DNA of 64,000 bases from Stenopsyche tienmushanensis (GCA_008973525.1 WACJ01000451.1:1-64000); one strand, 5' to 3'; counted from the first letter of the stretch, positions 32,283-45,949 are shown. A program made the numbers and translations. Notes: a model not told the origin generated them from the sequence alone.

Positions 32283-35151
32283 AAAGAAGCGTATTACGAA
32301 ATAAAGGGTAAATAAATTAATGTTAGTTGTATCCGAAAATCATAAAAATAATATTAATGGTAAATCATTAGGATAAATGGAGAAATCGTATTTGTAAGAA
32401 AGAAAAATTGTCGTTTGTTCATAGTTTGATATAGAATATGTTATATAGAGCATTTTGAAGAATTTATAACCATATTAATGCTAAAGCATTCTTGACACCC
32501 ATCTCCCACAAAACTTCTTGTAACTAAGTTTTTTACCAAAGAGACTACGAATAATGTTAGGAAATTCTTTGTGAAGGCCGTCAAGTGTCACACAGCAATC
32601 ATTTCGCATTTGTTCTTCAATTTTTTAAAACAATTTTGTATGAAATTTCATCGTGAGTACGATGGACAGGAGGTGGCGGGAGCGCGCGACGACCTCTCTA
32701 TCGGATGAATTTTCTGTGACTAAACAAAATGGCCGACAAAAATGCAGGACCAAACAAACTGACCATTAAGATCCTCCTATGCGTCAAATGTTTTAACTTC
32801 GAATAAAAAAAATCCCTGACCTCAAGAGTCTATGTAATCTTAATTTCTAGACGATCCTCGTAGATTTTTAAAATTATTTATCAACTGTCAATATAACGAT
32901 GCATTTACTAGCTGATATAATAGAATATAAACTCATATTATAAAGGCAATGTGAACAATTTTAGCGGATCGGAAGCATATATATATTGTCTAAACCCGAA
33001 TTTTTTTAATTTCTTGGATATATAAATTTAAATATTAAGGCGAATAATACAGTCGATCGCCTATGTGATGATTGATTTGCAAAATAAATAGCTAAAAATC
33101 ATTTCCTTAGATGTATCCTATAGAAATTGTTTGTATTTCATAATGATCATTGCCTTTTAAGACAAAAAATAGTATAAGGGGCCTTCTTTTAATATGAATG
33201 TATACTAAGATATTAAGAGGCTTAAATGAAAAGTCTGATTTTTTATCCGTCGAAAAACCGTATTTGATATTTTGATACTCCACTTATATTATAATTGAAT
33301 TTTAAAACAGTTTTGTATAAATTCAATGTTGGTAAAAGTTTAGTTGTAAAGTGCAGGCTTTAATTAAGCTAGTTATTGCGCACTTAACGTTTATAAAGCC
33401 TAATAGTTTCGTAGCAAATTTGTTACATCATGCGAAAATATTGGACATGCTATTGGAAGCATATTGTTTAAAAATTATGTTGTTTTACAATTAATAACAT
33501 CAAGTGTTGGATCATGGAATTGTAGCTTATTTCATGAAGAAATCATAGAAATAAGCTTTGAATCGGATTAATGAACATGGAAACGTGTAAATGCATTACG
33601 ACGTTGAAGTATATACATGTCATAATTTCGTTATAATCCAAAGTTCGAAACTGAAATGTATATGATGGTAATGATTTGGTTATGAAAAATATTAAAAATT
33701 TAGTTGTTGTTTCTCATATGCGAAAACTGCTTATGAATATTTAGTCTTTCTTCAATCGATATTTTTTTGGTGAAAATAAATATTTACCGACTAATATAAA
33801 ATGCTAAATAAATATTAATATTCTTGTATATTGGCTCAATACTTCACAATACATTAATTATTTAAGAAATAAGCATTTGTATCCTTATGTTTCTTGATAC
33901 GAACGACCCACAGGCGACCTTTGAACTTAAAAAAAGCAATCAACTGTTAAATCAACCGATAGATCGATTCGATGATCAAATGTCAAAATTCCGTCAAAAA
34001 ATGTTCCCTTAAAAATAAAAGCGTATTTATACCCCCGTTACAGTCAAGCATTATGGTAATTAAATGGCTTCGGGGATAATTAATTTTTGATTAACAATCA
34101 CATTTTCGATTTAATGGCAGATTGGAAAGTTGAACCGCAATTTGGTATTGGGTTCCGGTTTCGATGCATAAGTTCAGCGTGACCAATAAGCCTATACTCG
34201 AATGTTTAATTAGATTCTATCGGTTTTATCACATATGAAATTTATGAAGCGCGACGTGTGTTTCGAACAACGAACCATAACACGTGAACCGCCGTATTAT
34301 TTTATTTTCAATTCGATTATAATCTTCAGGATTGTATTTGAGTTGGCATTAATTGAAAATCGATAAAACAGTATGATAGAGAATCATTGGAAAGCGATTA
34401 GCTTTTGGATGAATTGGCTGAAGACACATAAAAACAACAATGATCAACTCAAATAAAAATATTTGAAGTGCGGAAGATGAAATGGTATTGGAAATATATC
34501 CAATGTATCTTGAGCCAATAAAAAAAACAAATATCAATCTTCCCGACAATTTAATTAAGAGCATTTCATGCTCTCCCCCGAGCGCAGGATTGCAGCATCC
34601 TGGATAAAATAGCATCGTCCCTCCCCAGCAATAAAATTTACCGCAAGATCAATAAAGAAAAATTGCTTATGACTTCTTTGGGCCTTCGAGTTTTACTTTT
34701 AAGGTTGGAAAACTGATTACATGTAGGGATTCGTGGTCTCCTCTTTTCGCATTGCTCCTCTCCCTTTCGGATTCTTTCAAATCAAGTTTTGGAGAATATT
34801 CGTGTATACACCCCCCATCGTTATTTGGAAGCGGATACTGAATAAACGTCTGGAAGAGCTTTCAGGAATACGTAATAAGTCCCAGGCGGGAGCGATTGTG
34901 ATTTCGGCCCGAAGTCGAACGCAAACAACACGGGATAGCTGAAGTTGAAAAGCACAACATATTTCTGCACTGAAAAGGTGGCAGCCGATGGCGGAAGCAG
35001 TCTTCTTTGTGCTTGCGTGGAAATTGAATTCTTGGATTTCTTAATCAATTCAAACACTGTAAATAAAAATATCTGCATCGAGAGCAAAACACATACAAAC
35101 GAATTACACCAAAAGCGTTCAATCTATCTAAATAAACGCCATGTTTAAATA
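32283..35151. other. AT-rich spacer, GC-richer from 34.73 kb
   Basis: No gene is supported. The overlapping plus and minus frames at 34733-35148 have no recognised domain. Confidence 0.35.
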
Positions 35152-35968
35152 TTAGGGAGACCTAGAAGTATTCGAAAACTTTGATATCTCATGTTTGAGC
35201 TCATTTAATCACTCCAGATACAATGATGGAAACATCTTTGTAAGTTTTTGTTTTGGTTGCTGTTAAACCATCGAGGAGTTGGCCCAAATACTGGAATTCC
35301 CATAAACAATACAAGCATATTAAAAAACTCATCAGCGAAACGAATAGGATGGGTGTTATGGGGTAGGATCGGTACTGCACACCTTGAGTTCCCAGGCGGC
35401 TCCCAACCCTCCACGTGCTTGTCGGGATGGTCGCGCTAGTGCATTGGTTCGTTCTTCGGGCATTGATGTTGCTGGATGAATGGATGGAAATAGACGGGCG
35501 TCGAATAGAAAGACTTTCTTCTTTAAATAACTATTTATTCCACACAAAAGAGAGATCTGGCTGCAGGAGGGACGACCTCCCGCAATCAAGGCTAATCGAT
35601 GATCTCCCGACTCCCGCCTCCTGCGCGTCACTACCCAATCAGCAACGGTTCACGCGCAAGAAGCGATCCGTCGGTATGCAGGTGCAATGTCTCCGTAGGG
35701 CCACAAGAGATGGCGCTGTCAAAATAACACATTGCACATGAAGAGAGACGGAAGATGTCGCTGTTAATCTGGCTAATTAAATCTGCTCAGATTAACTTTC
35801 TTGGAAATTAAGCCCTCATTTCAATTTAAGCCCTAATTTAATTTAAAAAATGTTATTTTTTACTTATGGTCGGATATGCGAGGAATAATTCATTATGAAT
35901 GGCTATGGCTATGAAAAAAAAAACTGCCAAAGCAAAGGGAAGAATTTGAATAATTTGGGTCCCCTTAA
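35152..35968 (+). mobile_element. Mariner family B, deleted copy with nested family E insertion
   Basis: The left TIR TTAGGGAGACCTAGAAGTAT follows TA (35150-35151). The right end TTTGGGTCCCCTTAA is followed by TA (35969-35970). The 5' sequence (ATGTTTGAGCTCATTT) and the AAAAACTCATCAGCGAAA block match the 53.55 kb copy. After about 35792 the block TTTAAGCCCTAATTTAAT and then GGTCGGATATGCGAGGAATA matches 54075-54135. A family E element occupies about 35360-35792. Without it only about 385 bp of mariner remain, so the host element was already deleted. Confidence 0.8.
35360..35792 (+). mobile_element. TIR element family E, nested in a mariner
   Basis: It shares with 57696-58036 long near-identical stretches: ACGGGCGTCGAATAGAAAGA, CACGCGCAAGAAGCGATC, ATGTCTCCGTAGGGCCACAA. 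Its 3' terminus is CTGCTCAGATTAAC, as in the 57.7 kb copy. An internal foldback CAGGTGCAATGT / ACATTGCACATG (35679-35690 and 35729-35740) flanks GAGATGGCGCTGTC. The 5' terminus is uncertain and the left TIR is not evident. Non-coding. Confidence 0.7.
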
Positions 35969-36356
35969 TATTGTATATCATCATCAACAAGTAGGGTTGC
36001 AAGATTGAGACTTTTTCAAACTTCTTTACATAATGAGGATTACAATTTTTTCCATTTAGAGATTCTCATTTTTACTATTGTATATTTGAAGTGTTTTTAG
36101 GAAAAATATTGAAATTCGTGTTTTTCACACTTTCTTCACAAACAAAAATTTTCAAAATACGTATGAAAATGAGCATCATGATTAGTATTTCGTCTTAAGA
36201 AATATGCAAAATTTGTATGATTATTTATGAGTGGGTTTCTGCAAAATGCATTCTGTTTGGAAGGTTTTAATAGGTTCTGGGTATCTAATAGGATTTTATA
36301 GGGTTCTTTCAAAATCTTTACAAATGATATATTTGAACATATTCATATAAATACAT
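35969..36356. other. AT-rich spacer
   Basis: Nothing recognised. Confidence 0.3.
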
Positions 36357-36722
36357 ACTCAATAAATTCGTAGGATATCAAATTAATCCACAAAATAGTT
36401 TTAGCCGATAGTAAATAAAAGTTGCGCGAGATAGTTGATACCTTAAAAATGTCAAAGCGTAGTGTATTCACCATTTTGCATCAAAATTTGTCCATGTGAA
36501 AGCTTTGTTCGCGGTGGATACCGTGTTTGCTCATAGTCGATCAAAAACAACAACGCCTCGACAATTCAGAGCGCTATTTGGAGCTGTTTCAGTGCAATAA
36601 AAATGATTTTTTCTTACGATATGTTGTATTAAGCATTAAAATGGCTTGATAAAATAAAATTGGGTTTAGTATAGTACTATTTTTGTTGGCTTTTGAGCTA
36701 TTTGATATCCTAAAATAAGATG
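36357..36722 (+). mobile_element. Mariner family C, about 365-bp deletion derivative
   Basis: The left end CTCAATAAATTCGTAGGATA plus TCAAAT is matched by the right end, where ATTTGATATCCTA (36700-36712) is the exact complement of the inner part. From 36448 the frame reads MSKRSVFTILHQNLSM, stop, KLCSRWIPCLLIVDQKQQRL, and on to SERYLELFQCNKNDF. This is the linker segment that precedes the catalytic domain of mariner transposases. The catalytic part is deleted. Confidence 0.8.
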
Positions 36723-39700
36723 GTAGAACAAAGTCAAAAAAAAATTGTTGAACGTCCTTAAAATTGTCTGTATATTGATCGTGAAATGTAATGTTAAGTA
36801 GTTTTGAAGAGCTCTAATTTGCCAAACAAACCGTACTCGTGTTCATAATTTAATTAAAGCAAAACAAGGCGAAAATTGGTATATCGCGTAACTTAATATC
36901 CACGTTTTAATTGAACTTCAACAATTCATCAATTCGCTATCATATGTTCGTCGTAATTAATTAAAAAACACTAGGGAGCGAAACAATTCATGGAAGCAAC
37001 TCGCAAAAATAGACACAAATGCTATGTGAACGCTCCACGAGAAGAAATGTATTATTCCATTGTGCCACATAACTACTGTGCGAATATGTCTCCCGTAGAT
37101 AAGGGCGAATGAAAAGTCCCCGAAATATTACAAATGAGCGATGACCCTTCATGAAAAACGGGACGAAAATGATTTAATGCAAGGAAGATCTCCGGCAGGA
37201 CAACGCGGCCCGGGGACAGGTCCCCCGAAAACCCGGGTCCTTTTCAAATGACCAGGGTTTCGTATTTAAGTATCTGCATTTATAACAATGTCCGTAATTC
37301 CCGTGGGAACAAAAAGGTCCCTAAAACGGTACAATGGGACTTGTTACACGGACGGACGCGAGGGTAAGGCCTTCGTGATATCATATAATTTATTCGTTCG
37401 GTTATTTATCGGTCACGTATACTTCGGTAAGTCCTAACCGGAACCCGAGTGATCCATCAGGCCTCGAAGTCTGCAGCCTTCAAATTTATCTATTATTTAT
37501 GTGTTTATCTATTTAATATGTTGGCTTACGTAAAACGGATGGATTTCAGCTTCATTTATGTACGAAATCAAATTTGACTCGTGGCGATGCTCTCCAGGGC
37601 TTTACGGATGATTTCATTTGGTACAAACAATAATACGACTAGTCAATAAATTTATCACCCCAAAGTGCCTCTGACATAAAAACTGGCAGGCTATAAAAAA
37701 GGTAAAAAGCAATTTTATTAACAGCATGTGCCAAAAAACATCTGATTACGAAAATAGCTCGATTGGAAAATTAGCAAGGCTTTTGTTGATTCTGATAGAA
37801 AATTGTGATTGAAAGAGGCAAAAGGTTCGTTTGAATCAATTAAAAATGTTTTTATAAAAGTACGCAATATAAGGGCAATTTTGGGGCGAGTAAAAATACT
37901 AAAAGACTTCACAATTTACAACAATACAATCGAAGATGAAGGCCGCAAGAGTTAACAAAGGTATATTTGTTAATATTATACACTTTTTCTTAACTATAAC
38001 TAATTTTTTTTTATAATAAAAAGACTGGTTCTATAATATAAGACTCAAAGTACTTAAATATTCTTACAATTTTTCTACTAAAATCGTATTTTTCCATTTA
38101 AATACATATCCCCTTGACATTGACATCAGTTCCCTGTATCTGTTTCTGAAAATTCTCAATATTTCCTAAAGTAATGGAAATATTTTTATTTCAGTTGTGT
38201 TTTTTTATTAACCAGATAGATATCTATCCTTTTAATAAGATTTGATCAATTTTTAAATAAGCAAAAAAAGAGGCCTGGACTTTCAACTCCAACTTTATTA
38301 ACTTCCCTCAACTTTCTTAGGATGACTTGTAGCCTAACCTAATGTATAAACATTGATTATAGTAAAAGTAGTAAAACAACTAATGATTCAATTATTTATA
38401 TACAAAAACCCCTCTATTTTGTACTCCATGAAAAAATCTTCCAAATATTATATTCCCTTATAGAAATCTAACTGATTCTTTATGTTTGTATATATAATCA
38501 TAAAAGTTCCTGAGAATTTAAATTCAAACATGACAAAATAGTAAAACAGAGTGTCGAATACCACAATTGCGTTAATACTCATCTAAGGATTAAATAATTC
38601 ATAACGATTTTTTTTAACTTCTTCATTGTATATGTTGTAATTATTCATTGTGTATTATTTTTTCAGACTATAAAAACTAAAGGATACATTTGGAATTTTT
38701 CCACATTATTAATATTTTTATTCATAAAGTCAAATGACCCCCAAGTATTAGTATAATAAAAATATGAATTGTCGACATTAAAGTCTAATTGAATTGTATG
38801 TCGTTATTTTATATGTTTTCCATGAGAATTTAATCTATTGAACTTTTTGAAAAGCTTTCAATGATACAAAAAATGCATTGGGATTTGAGCTTAAATAGAT
38901 ATGACCACGGTTTAGCTGGTTGTTACGGGCAATGGCAGATACAAGGCATATAATTAAAGATTTATTTAACTCAAATATATTTTTATGCTAAAATATGCAT
39001 TTTAAAATCACATGTTGTGAGGGTCTTTATAAATATTATTTTTAACTGCAGAATATTTCTGCTACATTCAATTTTGTGAGAAAATATTTGTGAGATATTA
39101 GCATTGTGTTGTATTTACTGTGCCAGAAGCAACGTAAAAAAGGACGCAGTTTCGGAATATTTGTATTGGATGTCCTCACAGAAATATAATCCTTTTGGTC
39201 CATTAAATTTCTAGAAATAGAGATGTTTTATTTTATCATAACATCAAGGGTTTTTGCTACATTACCCCATTGTTCATGGTCCGCGTGCCCTTCCGGATTC
39301 AAAATAAGAAATCCCCAAAGACGGCCCTGTGTCCTTCTTGGAAATCCATTCTGCCGTATGAAATAATAAATATGTTATTTGATTAATGAGTTATTATTAT
39401 ACTCACACTTCTTGTAGTGATATCGTCCTTTTGGGAGTCGCGCTGTGACTTTGTGCTTGTATTTCATTCACCATTGATTCCATTCTCTGTTTGTTTTTAC
39501 CCTCCATTATTTCGGTATCCTTTATCCTTGGCGACAAATATGAGGTAGGCCAAAATATAATGGGGAAGTAGTTTTACGTCATCTCAATATTAATGAACAT
39601 ATTTTCGTTTTCGGACATTGATTGAGCACTTTTTGCGGTACGGCGGAGACGATATTAACGAATTCCTCCCATCAGTATTAGGTTCTTGTGTGAGGCAAAA

Positions 39701-40326
39701 AGTTGAAAATTTTACATGGATCCTATGGATGGAATTATGTCATAAATTTACATCTGAAAAATAGTTCGCTTATCGAAGGATTTATATACAGAATAATTCA
39801 TGATAATGAAATGAGCATTTCATAATAAAATTCTTAATGAGAATCGCGATCACGATTCTGATTCCTCGATAGATAAATCACGTTAATGATAAGGAAGATA
39901 ATATTTTTAGGACAAACGAATAATAAAATGTTTAATCAAGCAGATTGTATGGCAAAGGTGATGTGCGCCATTGGTGTTTAAACTCACCGATTAATAGTCG
40001 GCTTTTAAATATTTACATGTACTTAATTTACCTAATTTATTTATCAAGCTGTGGTCTGCGAATCCTTAGGGATCCCCAATGTTTCATGGGTTCACCAAAA
40101 CTTTTCAGTTGGTAACAGATTAACAAGCAATACCTCTATTTTACAAAGTCCAGACTAAATGCTACGAATTTAATACCCTGTGGATTTTTCAATTTTTATT
40201 ATATTATTCATACATATGATAATATGAAATATGTATATTTAAGCATATTTTCTGATATATTTGGGTTTTGGCTTGGAAAATGACGGAATTTTTCCGAAGA
40301 TTTTCATCAAACTGATGAATCAATAT
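36723..40326. other. Large AT-rich desert with GC-richer patch at 37.1-37.5 kb
   Basis: 37160-37470 is GC-richer and includes a GGGGAC / GTCCCC hairpin near 37212-37225. The remainder to 40.3 kb is AT-rich with no recognised gene or repeat. Confidence 0.35.
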
Positions 40327-40447
40327 TATTTGAGGTTTAAAGTGTGCCTCAAATAAAATCTACAAACTAAATCATGATCTTTTTATGACTTTTTCGATAC
40401 TGGCTTTATTTAAAAAAATTCAAGCCAATTTTAAATAAAGTCAGTAT
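40327..40447. repeat. Pair of adjacent hairpins
   Basis: Hairpin 1: TATTTGAGG at 40327-40335 with CCTCAAATA at 40347-40355. Hairpin 2: ATACTGGCTTTATTTAAAA at 40397-40415 pairs with 40429-40447 with one mismatch and a 13-base loop. No terminus or TSD identifies them as a known element. Confidence 0.55.
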
Positions 40448-43400
40448 TGTCTGCTTTATTCGATCAAAAATAACTTTAAAATAATAAATTTAATACTTTA
40501 AAAAGTCCATAAAACATATTTGAGGTAAGGCGAGTGATCTTTGTACTTTGTTTGCTCTAATACTTGACAAGCTAAGTTTTTTCTTTCAAAAGATTTCTTC
40601 TTTCAAAAACATTTTTCAACAAAAATAAATAACACATATAAGCCCCAAGAAACTTTATAAACAAATAAGATTTTTTGGTTGCTCAATAATTTTTTTAATA
40701 CAAAAAAGTTTGGAAAATACTGATTTATTATATATATTTAAAATATTATTCTAATGGTGTCATATCCTATGATAAACTGGGGCAATTTTTCTAAGGATAG
40801 AGTATTTTTATTAAGTTACTTATCAATGATTTCCATATATGATTTAATTAGGATGGGGTTATTAAGTTGCTTCTGAATACATATGCTACTGGAAATCTTA
40901 CACATGCTGACTACTGGATGATGGTTCCAAGAAAATCGAAGTAGCATACGGCGGACAGTTGAATCAAACATTCCTCAGATCGGGTGTAAAACTTAGGTAT
41001 TAAAGCGTTATGGAGAGAGAGAGACTATAGTTGAGTTTTAAAGCATCATCCATAACATTTAGTACCCTTAAGTCTTGGGATCCGACCACTCGTCTTGGAC
41101 GCGGGAAGATTTGATCTCCCACGTAACCACGGTCTTTATTTTGGTGGTCTTTTTAAAGACCTGGAATCAATAGTCGTATTTTCTTCCTCTCTGTTTCTCT
41201 CCTATGTGAATTGGCAGGCCGTCTATTTGGAAGAATGAGCCCCGAAAAGGAGTACTGTTGCGGGACTGCGCCAAAATTTAGATTATTTTGATACAAATCA
41301 ACACATTTTTTCCTTCTATTATGATATCATTACTTTGAGTTGTGTCCCCATAGGGTCAAATCAAAATTTCGATTGATAAAATTAGATTTCCGCCCATATT
41401 TAAAGACCGTTCACATTCACATGCTACAATTTATTCGATCCAAGCCGTTTAAATACGCCATGTAATTAGATTCCAGTCAAAAAGTTTGCAGTATCAAAGC
41501 ACTCGGATGCGAAACGCGAATATGCTCCACGTCAGTCTATTTGATTTGGCAAATACTAATAGAAGTAAGTCAAATAATCGTCTCACAAAGAAGGCAAAAC
41601 TGTGTAGATATGAGTTTGCTCAAATGTTTGAACAGCGCCATCAAAACTAAGCCGCCTTCGTCTATTACCGCACATAGTTAATCTCATCAAGAACGGCTTT
41701 AAAGCGCTCCAGGCCAGTAAATTTCATATTTTTGGCATTTTTTGTGTATGACGAAAATATGCTGGATTGAATAAAAATGTCACATTTTGATAAGTTTGAG
41801 GGTATCAAATGAAATATGAGGCATTGGGTCGACATCCACCATCTGCTAGAGTTTCAAAGGCATTCTATCTTTGACACTAGATATACACTACCATTCGTAT
41901 GGCTTTCCTTAAGCCATAAAAAGGAGAATTTGCAAGAGGGATCGAGCGGTTTCCGAAAGGGTCATATTTTTTGCCAAAGTGCTATGATGTCGGAATATAA
42001 ATAGCCAAATTGTAAATCTGCATTTGGTAATATAAAATAAGAAAATACGAGCCGGGGTCTAATTGAAAAGCTCGACGCAATGTTGGATATCAAACTGGAG
42101 AAGCGAAATGGCGCTTATTTATATCGCATGATTACAATTAATGTTCCTTGATTTTTTCCCTCCTTTGTTACATCTCCCTTTGGGACGTTTGTTTTTCTTT
42201 TATGATTCCCAGAAGACACTTTTGCAAGAAAGAAATTAATTAAACTGTTTTCTTTCTTATAACGCCCGCGATAAGTTGTATTAACGTGGGTCACTCTGGA
42301 AGTTTTCATATAAAAACTTGAAAAATTGTCCAAACTATTTTCATTAGGACCGCTCGGAAAGCAATCAAAGAACAAGTTATATTCAGTCTTCTGAAAATTA
42401 CTTTCCTTCTCCATATGTAACAATCGTCAATGTTAAAAAGATAAGCGATCCAATGAGAAGATTTGATCTTGAAGAAAACCAATCAATGAAATGATCATGT
42501 TGCTTTATAATCAGACGGCGTCATAAATTTGAAAGTTTCGTTTTCATATAAGACACCACAAGATCACAAAGATATATATTTTTTTATGAAAATCCTAAAA
42601 GTTTCTTAAAAATAGATAGTTTTAAGCCAACGTTAAAAAAAATTCATTACTTTCCAGTTTTCTTAAAATGCAGTAATACATAATAAGGTTGCATAATGGC
42701 AATCATTACCTTTGAAGGAATAATCCACGGCTTCCATACTTTATTTAAAAAAGTATGGTTTTTTTAGCTTGTCCAAAGTGAGAGCTTTATAAGCCCAGAG
42801 CTTAAATGCACCTGCAGAGGAGCTTAATACTGTAGCAGAGCTTTGTCTGGGTAACGGTTTTCGTCTAACATTTTCATATATATTAAAGTCTGGTAGACTG
42901 TTTTTAAAAAAAGCATCTTGCAAGAAAATGTTCGACAATTCCAATAGAGATTTTCAGCGCTTCCAATAAGTTAACGATGGGGGAACATTTGGTATTAAAC
43001 TGCACATAGAATAAATTTATTGCCAAAGCATCCTGCGCTGTCTTCTTTCACAAAGCTTATAAAGGAGATAAATACAACTCCATATAATATATTACAGACA
43101 TTATCGTTTAAAATTGTATGATCACATATGTGGCTTTGCGAGTGTATGCATGGTTTTGAGTATGTATACGCCAGCGTGATTTGGTCGGCATTGAGAGATG
43201 CAGTCAGTGTGATCAAATTGACATAATTAGCATAAAGCATTTATAATATTTAATCAAGGATTTATATAACTATTTGAGGAAGATTATGGGAGTTAAAGAG
43301 ATATAATCTTAACAACAATCTGTTTTATTTCTTGTAGAGTTTGGCACAGTTTTCTAAGTATATTTAACAAGGGCTGATGATATTCTAAATTTAAATTTTA

Positions 43401-45488
43401 TTGTATCAAAATTTGTACAAAGACAATCTTGCTCTTGATTATTTTAAATTGCAAGACATTTTAAATTCAGTTTTAATTTCATACTACTCCATCAAATATG
43501 CCTCTGTATATATACATGATTAAAGATATTTTATATGATTCGATCTTGAGTAGTTTAAATATTCTAATTTGTTTGAGGGCAGGGCTATATTCTGCAATAT
43601 TTAAATGATAATTTCTATTCATCAACATCAATACGCTTAATTTTTCATTACAATTTATATATTTGAGTTCTGTAAATTTGGTCCTTTTCTAAGTCTTTGT
43701 ACAAAAGATTCTTGAGTCATCAAAAATTTAAGTTCTTCTGAGCTTATAATCAATATTAGTATAATGTAAAAATAGCCAACAACGAAAAGGACCAAATAAT
43801 CATGTAATCTGTGAGCGAATCTAAGGATGGAGCTTTGATTTCAAAGAAGTTTATTGTATTATTTGAGCTAATATTTTTAGATTTATCAATTGATATTGAT
43901 TTGTGCTTCTTTCAGGAATTTATTTAAATATAATCGAGTACCTTTAATTTATGATATCGGTCACTTAAAGGTTCCATATTAGTCATTGGACGTAGGCAAT
44001 CTTCATAGGAGATTTATCTAAGTAATGAGAATTTTCATAGGGAGTTTCTCATTGCTTTCTACATAAGGATAAACCAGTGAAAGGTTGCTTGAATAGAAAT
44101 GTTAAATGGTAGAAACAACTGTTCTCAATGTCCAAGGTCAATCTGGAAGTTGTAAGTAATTTAATAGAGCATGGTATCTAAATCGTTGGCTTTACATCGC
44201 ACTTCGGCGGTTGCACACATAGTCTTGTTAGCTAGGCAGAAGTGTGATTCCCGTTACGGCCCTAATCATGTAATGCTTCCCTAAATATTCAAATAAACCT
44301 TCCCGGAGCGAATTAGGGCCAGATCAGAGGCGTTTCCTCTTAACTCATCACAATTGAACCGGAGGCGTTTTCTCAGCAACGGATCTAATACTAAAGGTCA
44401 AAGCCCGAACTTCCGGTTGCCTTGTGACGATGACACACCACGACAAGGAGGATAATATGGATGGAAAATCGCTCCTCAATAAGTCCTAAGACCTTGTCAA
44501 AGTCGAACTTTGTCAATTTCGAACACGCAGACAAGCACAATGCGATAAGCCTCTTTTCTTTATGCCACGACCATTGAAATATAACCGAATACTGCTGGAA
44601 TTGTATAAATAAATATGCCACCTTTTGTGTCGGCCGCGGGGGAGGATTTCCACATCCCTCGTTTTGTAAAAGTTGCTTGCGGCCGGGGTTGAGATTTTTT
44701 CCCTCAGATACATTATGCGGTCAATTAAAATAATAGCATTTCTTCCCCTTTGAAATATGTCGTTAGTTCGATACCCAATTAGTCGGAAGGATTTAGGGGT
44801 CACTTGGAACTTCAGAGCAAATGGTCAGCAATCCTTTTAGGGCCGACGTAAATCCTATAATGGTATTTCCGAACTAGAAAAACATTATGCTGAACCCTTT
44901 TTAGTCGAATACTACAAAGCTATCCATCTTTATAAGCGCCGGGGTTTTTAAGCACTCCATTGGTTATTTTTAATTCGATTGCCCTAAATTATATCTTATT
45001 CTATCAGACGTTAATGTTGCAAATTTTTCTCCAGAGGATACGAGGCTAACAACAAAAATAGAACGCTCGAAGAAAATCCACCCCGTAATACTCTGAGGGG
45101 GTGCTCTTCATACGGGAGCGTTTGAGAGGGGACATTCTTCAAATAACCACGGAATTATTTTTAGCTTCAAAGGAAACAACATGATCTTATTAAATGCTCA
45201 TCTTGGCTATATTATTCATTTGTGTCCTTAGAGCAAATTAAAAATTGAACAATTTTTATTTGGTATCAATTAGGCCTTTTTATGGGATACGCCACATCAA
45301 ATGTTACCAATGCAAAACAACATCACTTTGAAATAAAATTATTTTTGCTTTAATTTACAAGTTCTCCTGAGCTGAAAAATGCAATAATTAATAATTAAAT
45401 ATCACTAGATGTTGATTTTAATCAAATTTGGTGATAGACTTTAACAGAACATTTATATATTTATATCATCAAAACTTACATGTATATA
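40448..45488. other. AT-rich desert; minor GC-richer patches
   Basis: No gene is supported. Noted items: a (GA)n tract and GACGCGGGAAG word at 41010-41110 vaguely like family E; a 9-bp-stem hairpin CCATACTTT / AAAGTATGG at 42734-42758; a 102-codon minus frame at 42115-42423 with no recognised domain; and a GC-richer segment with overlapping minus frames at 44391-44803. Confidence 0.3.
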
Positions 45489-45949
45489 TTAGGAGGACCC
45501 GAAAGTATTCGGAATTTTTGTAAAAAAGTTCAAATGAATAAACGACATTGTAAAATATAATTCCCTGCATTATTTTCATGGCTTTGATATTTGTTTAATC
45601 CCTTTTTATAAAAAAATCCGGCTTAGAAGCAAAAAAGGATTTTAAATGCATTTCCACTTCAGCTGCATTTTTGAACAGTTTTTCTCTCAGGCTATACTTC
45701 GTGGATCTAAAAAGATAGAAATCTGTTGGGGAGAGATCTAATGAATAAGAAGCATGTGGTAATACTTCCCAGTTTAATTCCCGTATTTTATCCTGTACCA
45801 ATTTTGCTTTATGAGTATCGTTTTGTTTTTGTTGAACAAATATGGACATTTTTATTTTAATTTTTGATGCAAAACTTCTTATTATCGACAATAAACTTAT
45901 ACAGTTATAGTTTCGCCTGGTTTAATTCATCTTTAGGGTTCCCCTCTAA
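45489..45949 (-). mobile_element. Mariner family B, 461-bp deletion derivative
   Basis: The left end TTAGGAGGACCCGAAAGTAT follows TA (45487-45488). The right end, reverse-complemented, reads TTAGAGGGGAACCCTAAAGA and is followed by TA (45950-45951). On the minus strand the frame 45595-45891 holds the end of the DD34D transposase: KIRELNWEVLPHASYSLDL, SPTDFYLFR with the third catalytic Asp, and the tail LKSFFASKPDFFIKRD. The N-terminal DNA-binding half and first catalytic block are absent. The C-terminal tail is almost identical to the 54.4 kb copy, so this family is less decayed than A. Confidence 0.9.

Noticed and set aside
34733..35148. Gene in overlapping plus and minus frames
   Set aside because: Frames on both strands are open at once with no motif; this looks like a compositional effect.
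41010..41110. Additional family E copy
   Set aside because: Only a GA tract and a GACGCGGGAAG-like word agree; the rest does not align.
42115..42423. 102-codon minus-strand frame as a gene
   Set aside because: Low-complexity, lysine/serine/asparagine-rich translation with no motif; chance is likely in AT-rich DNA.
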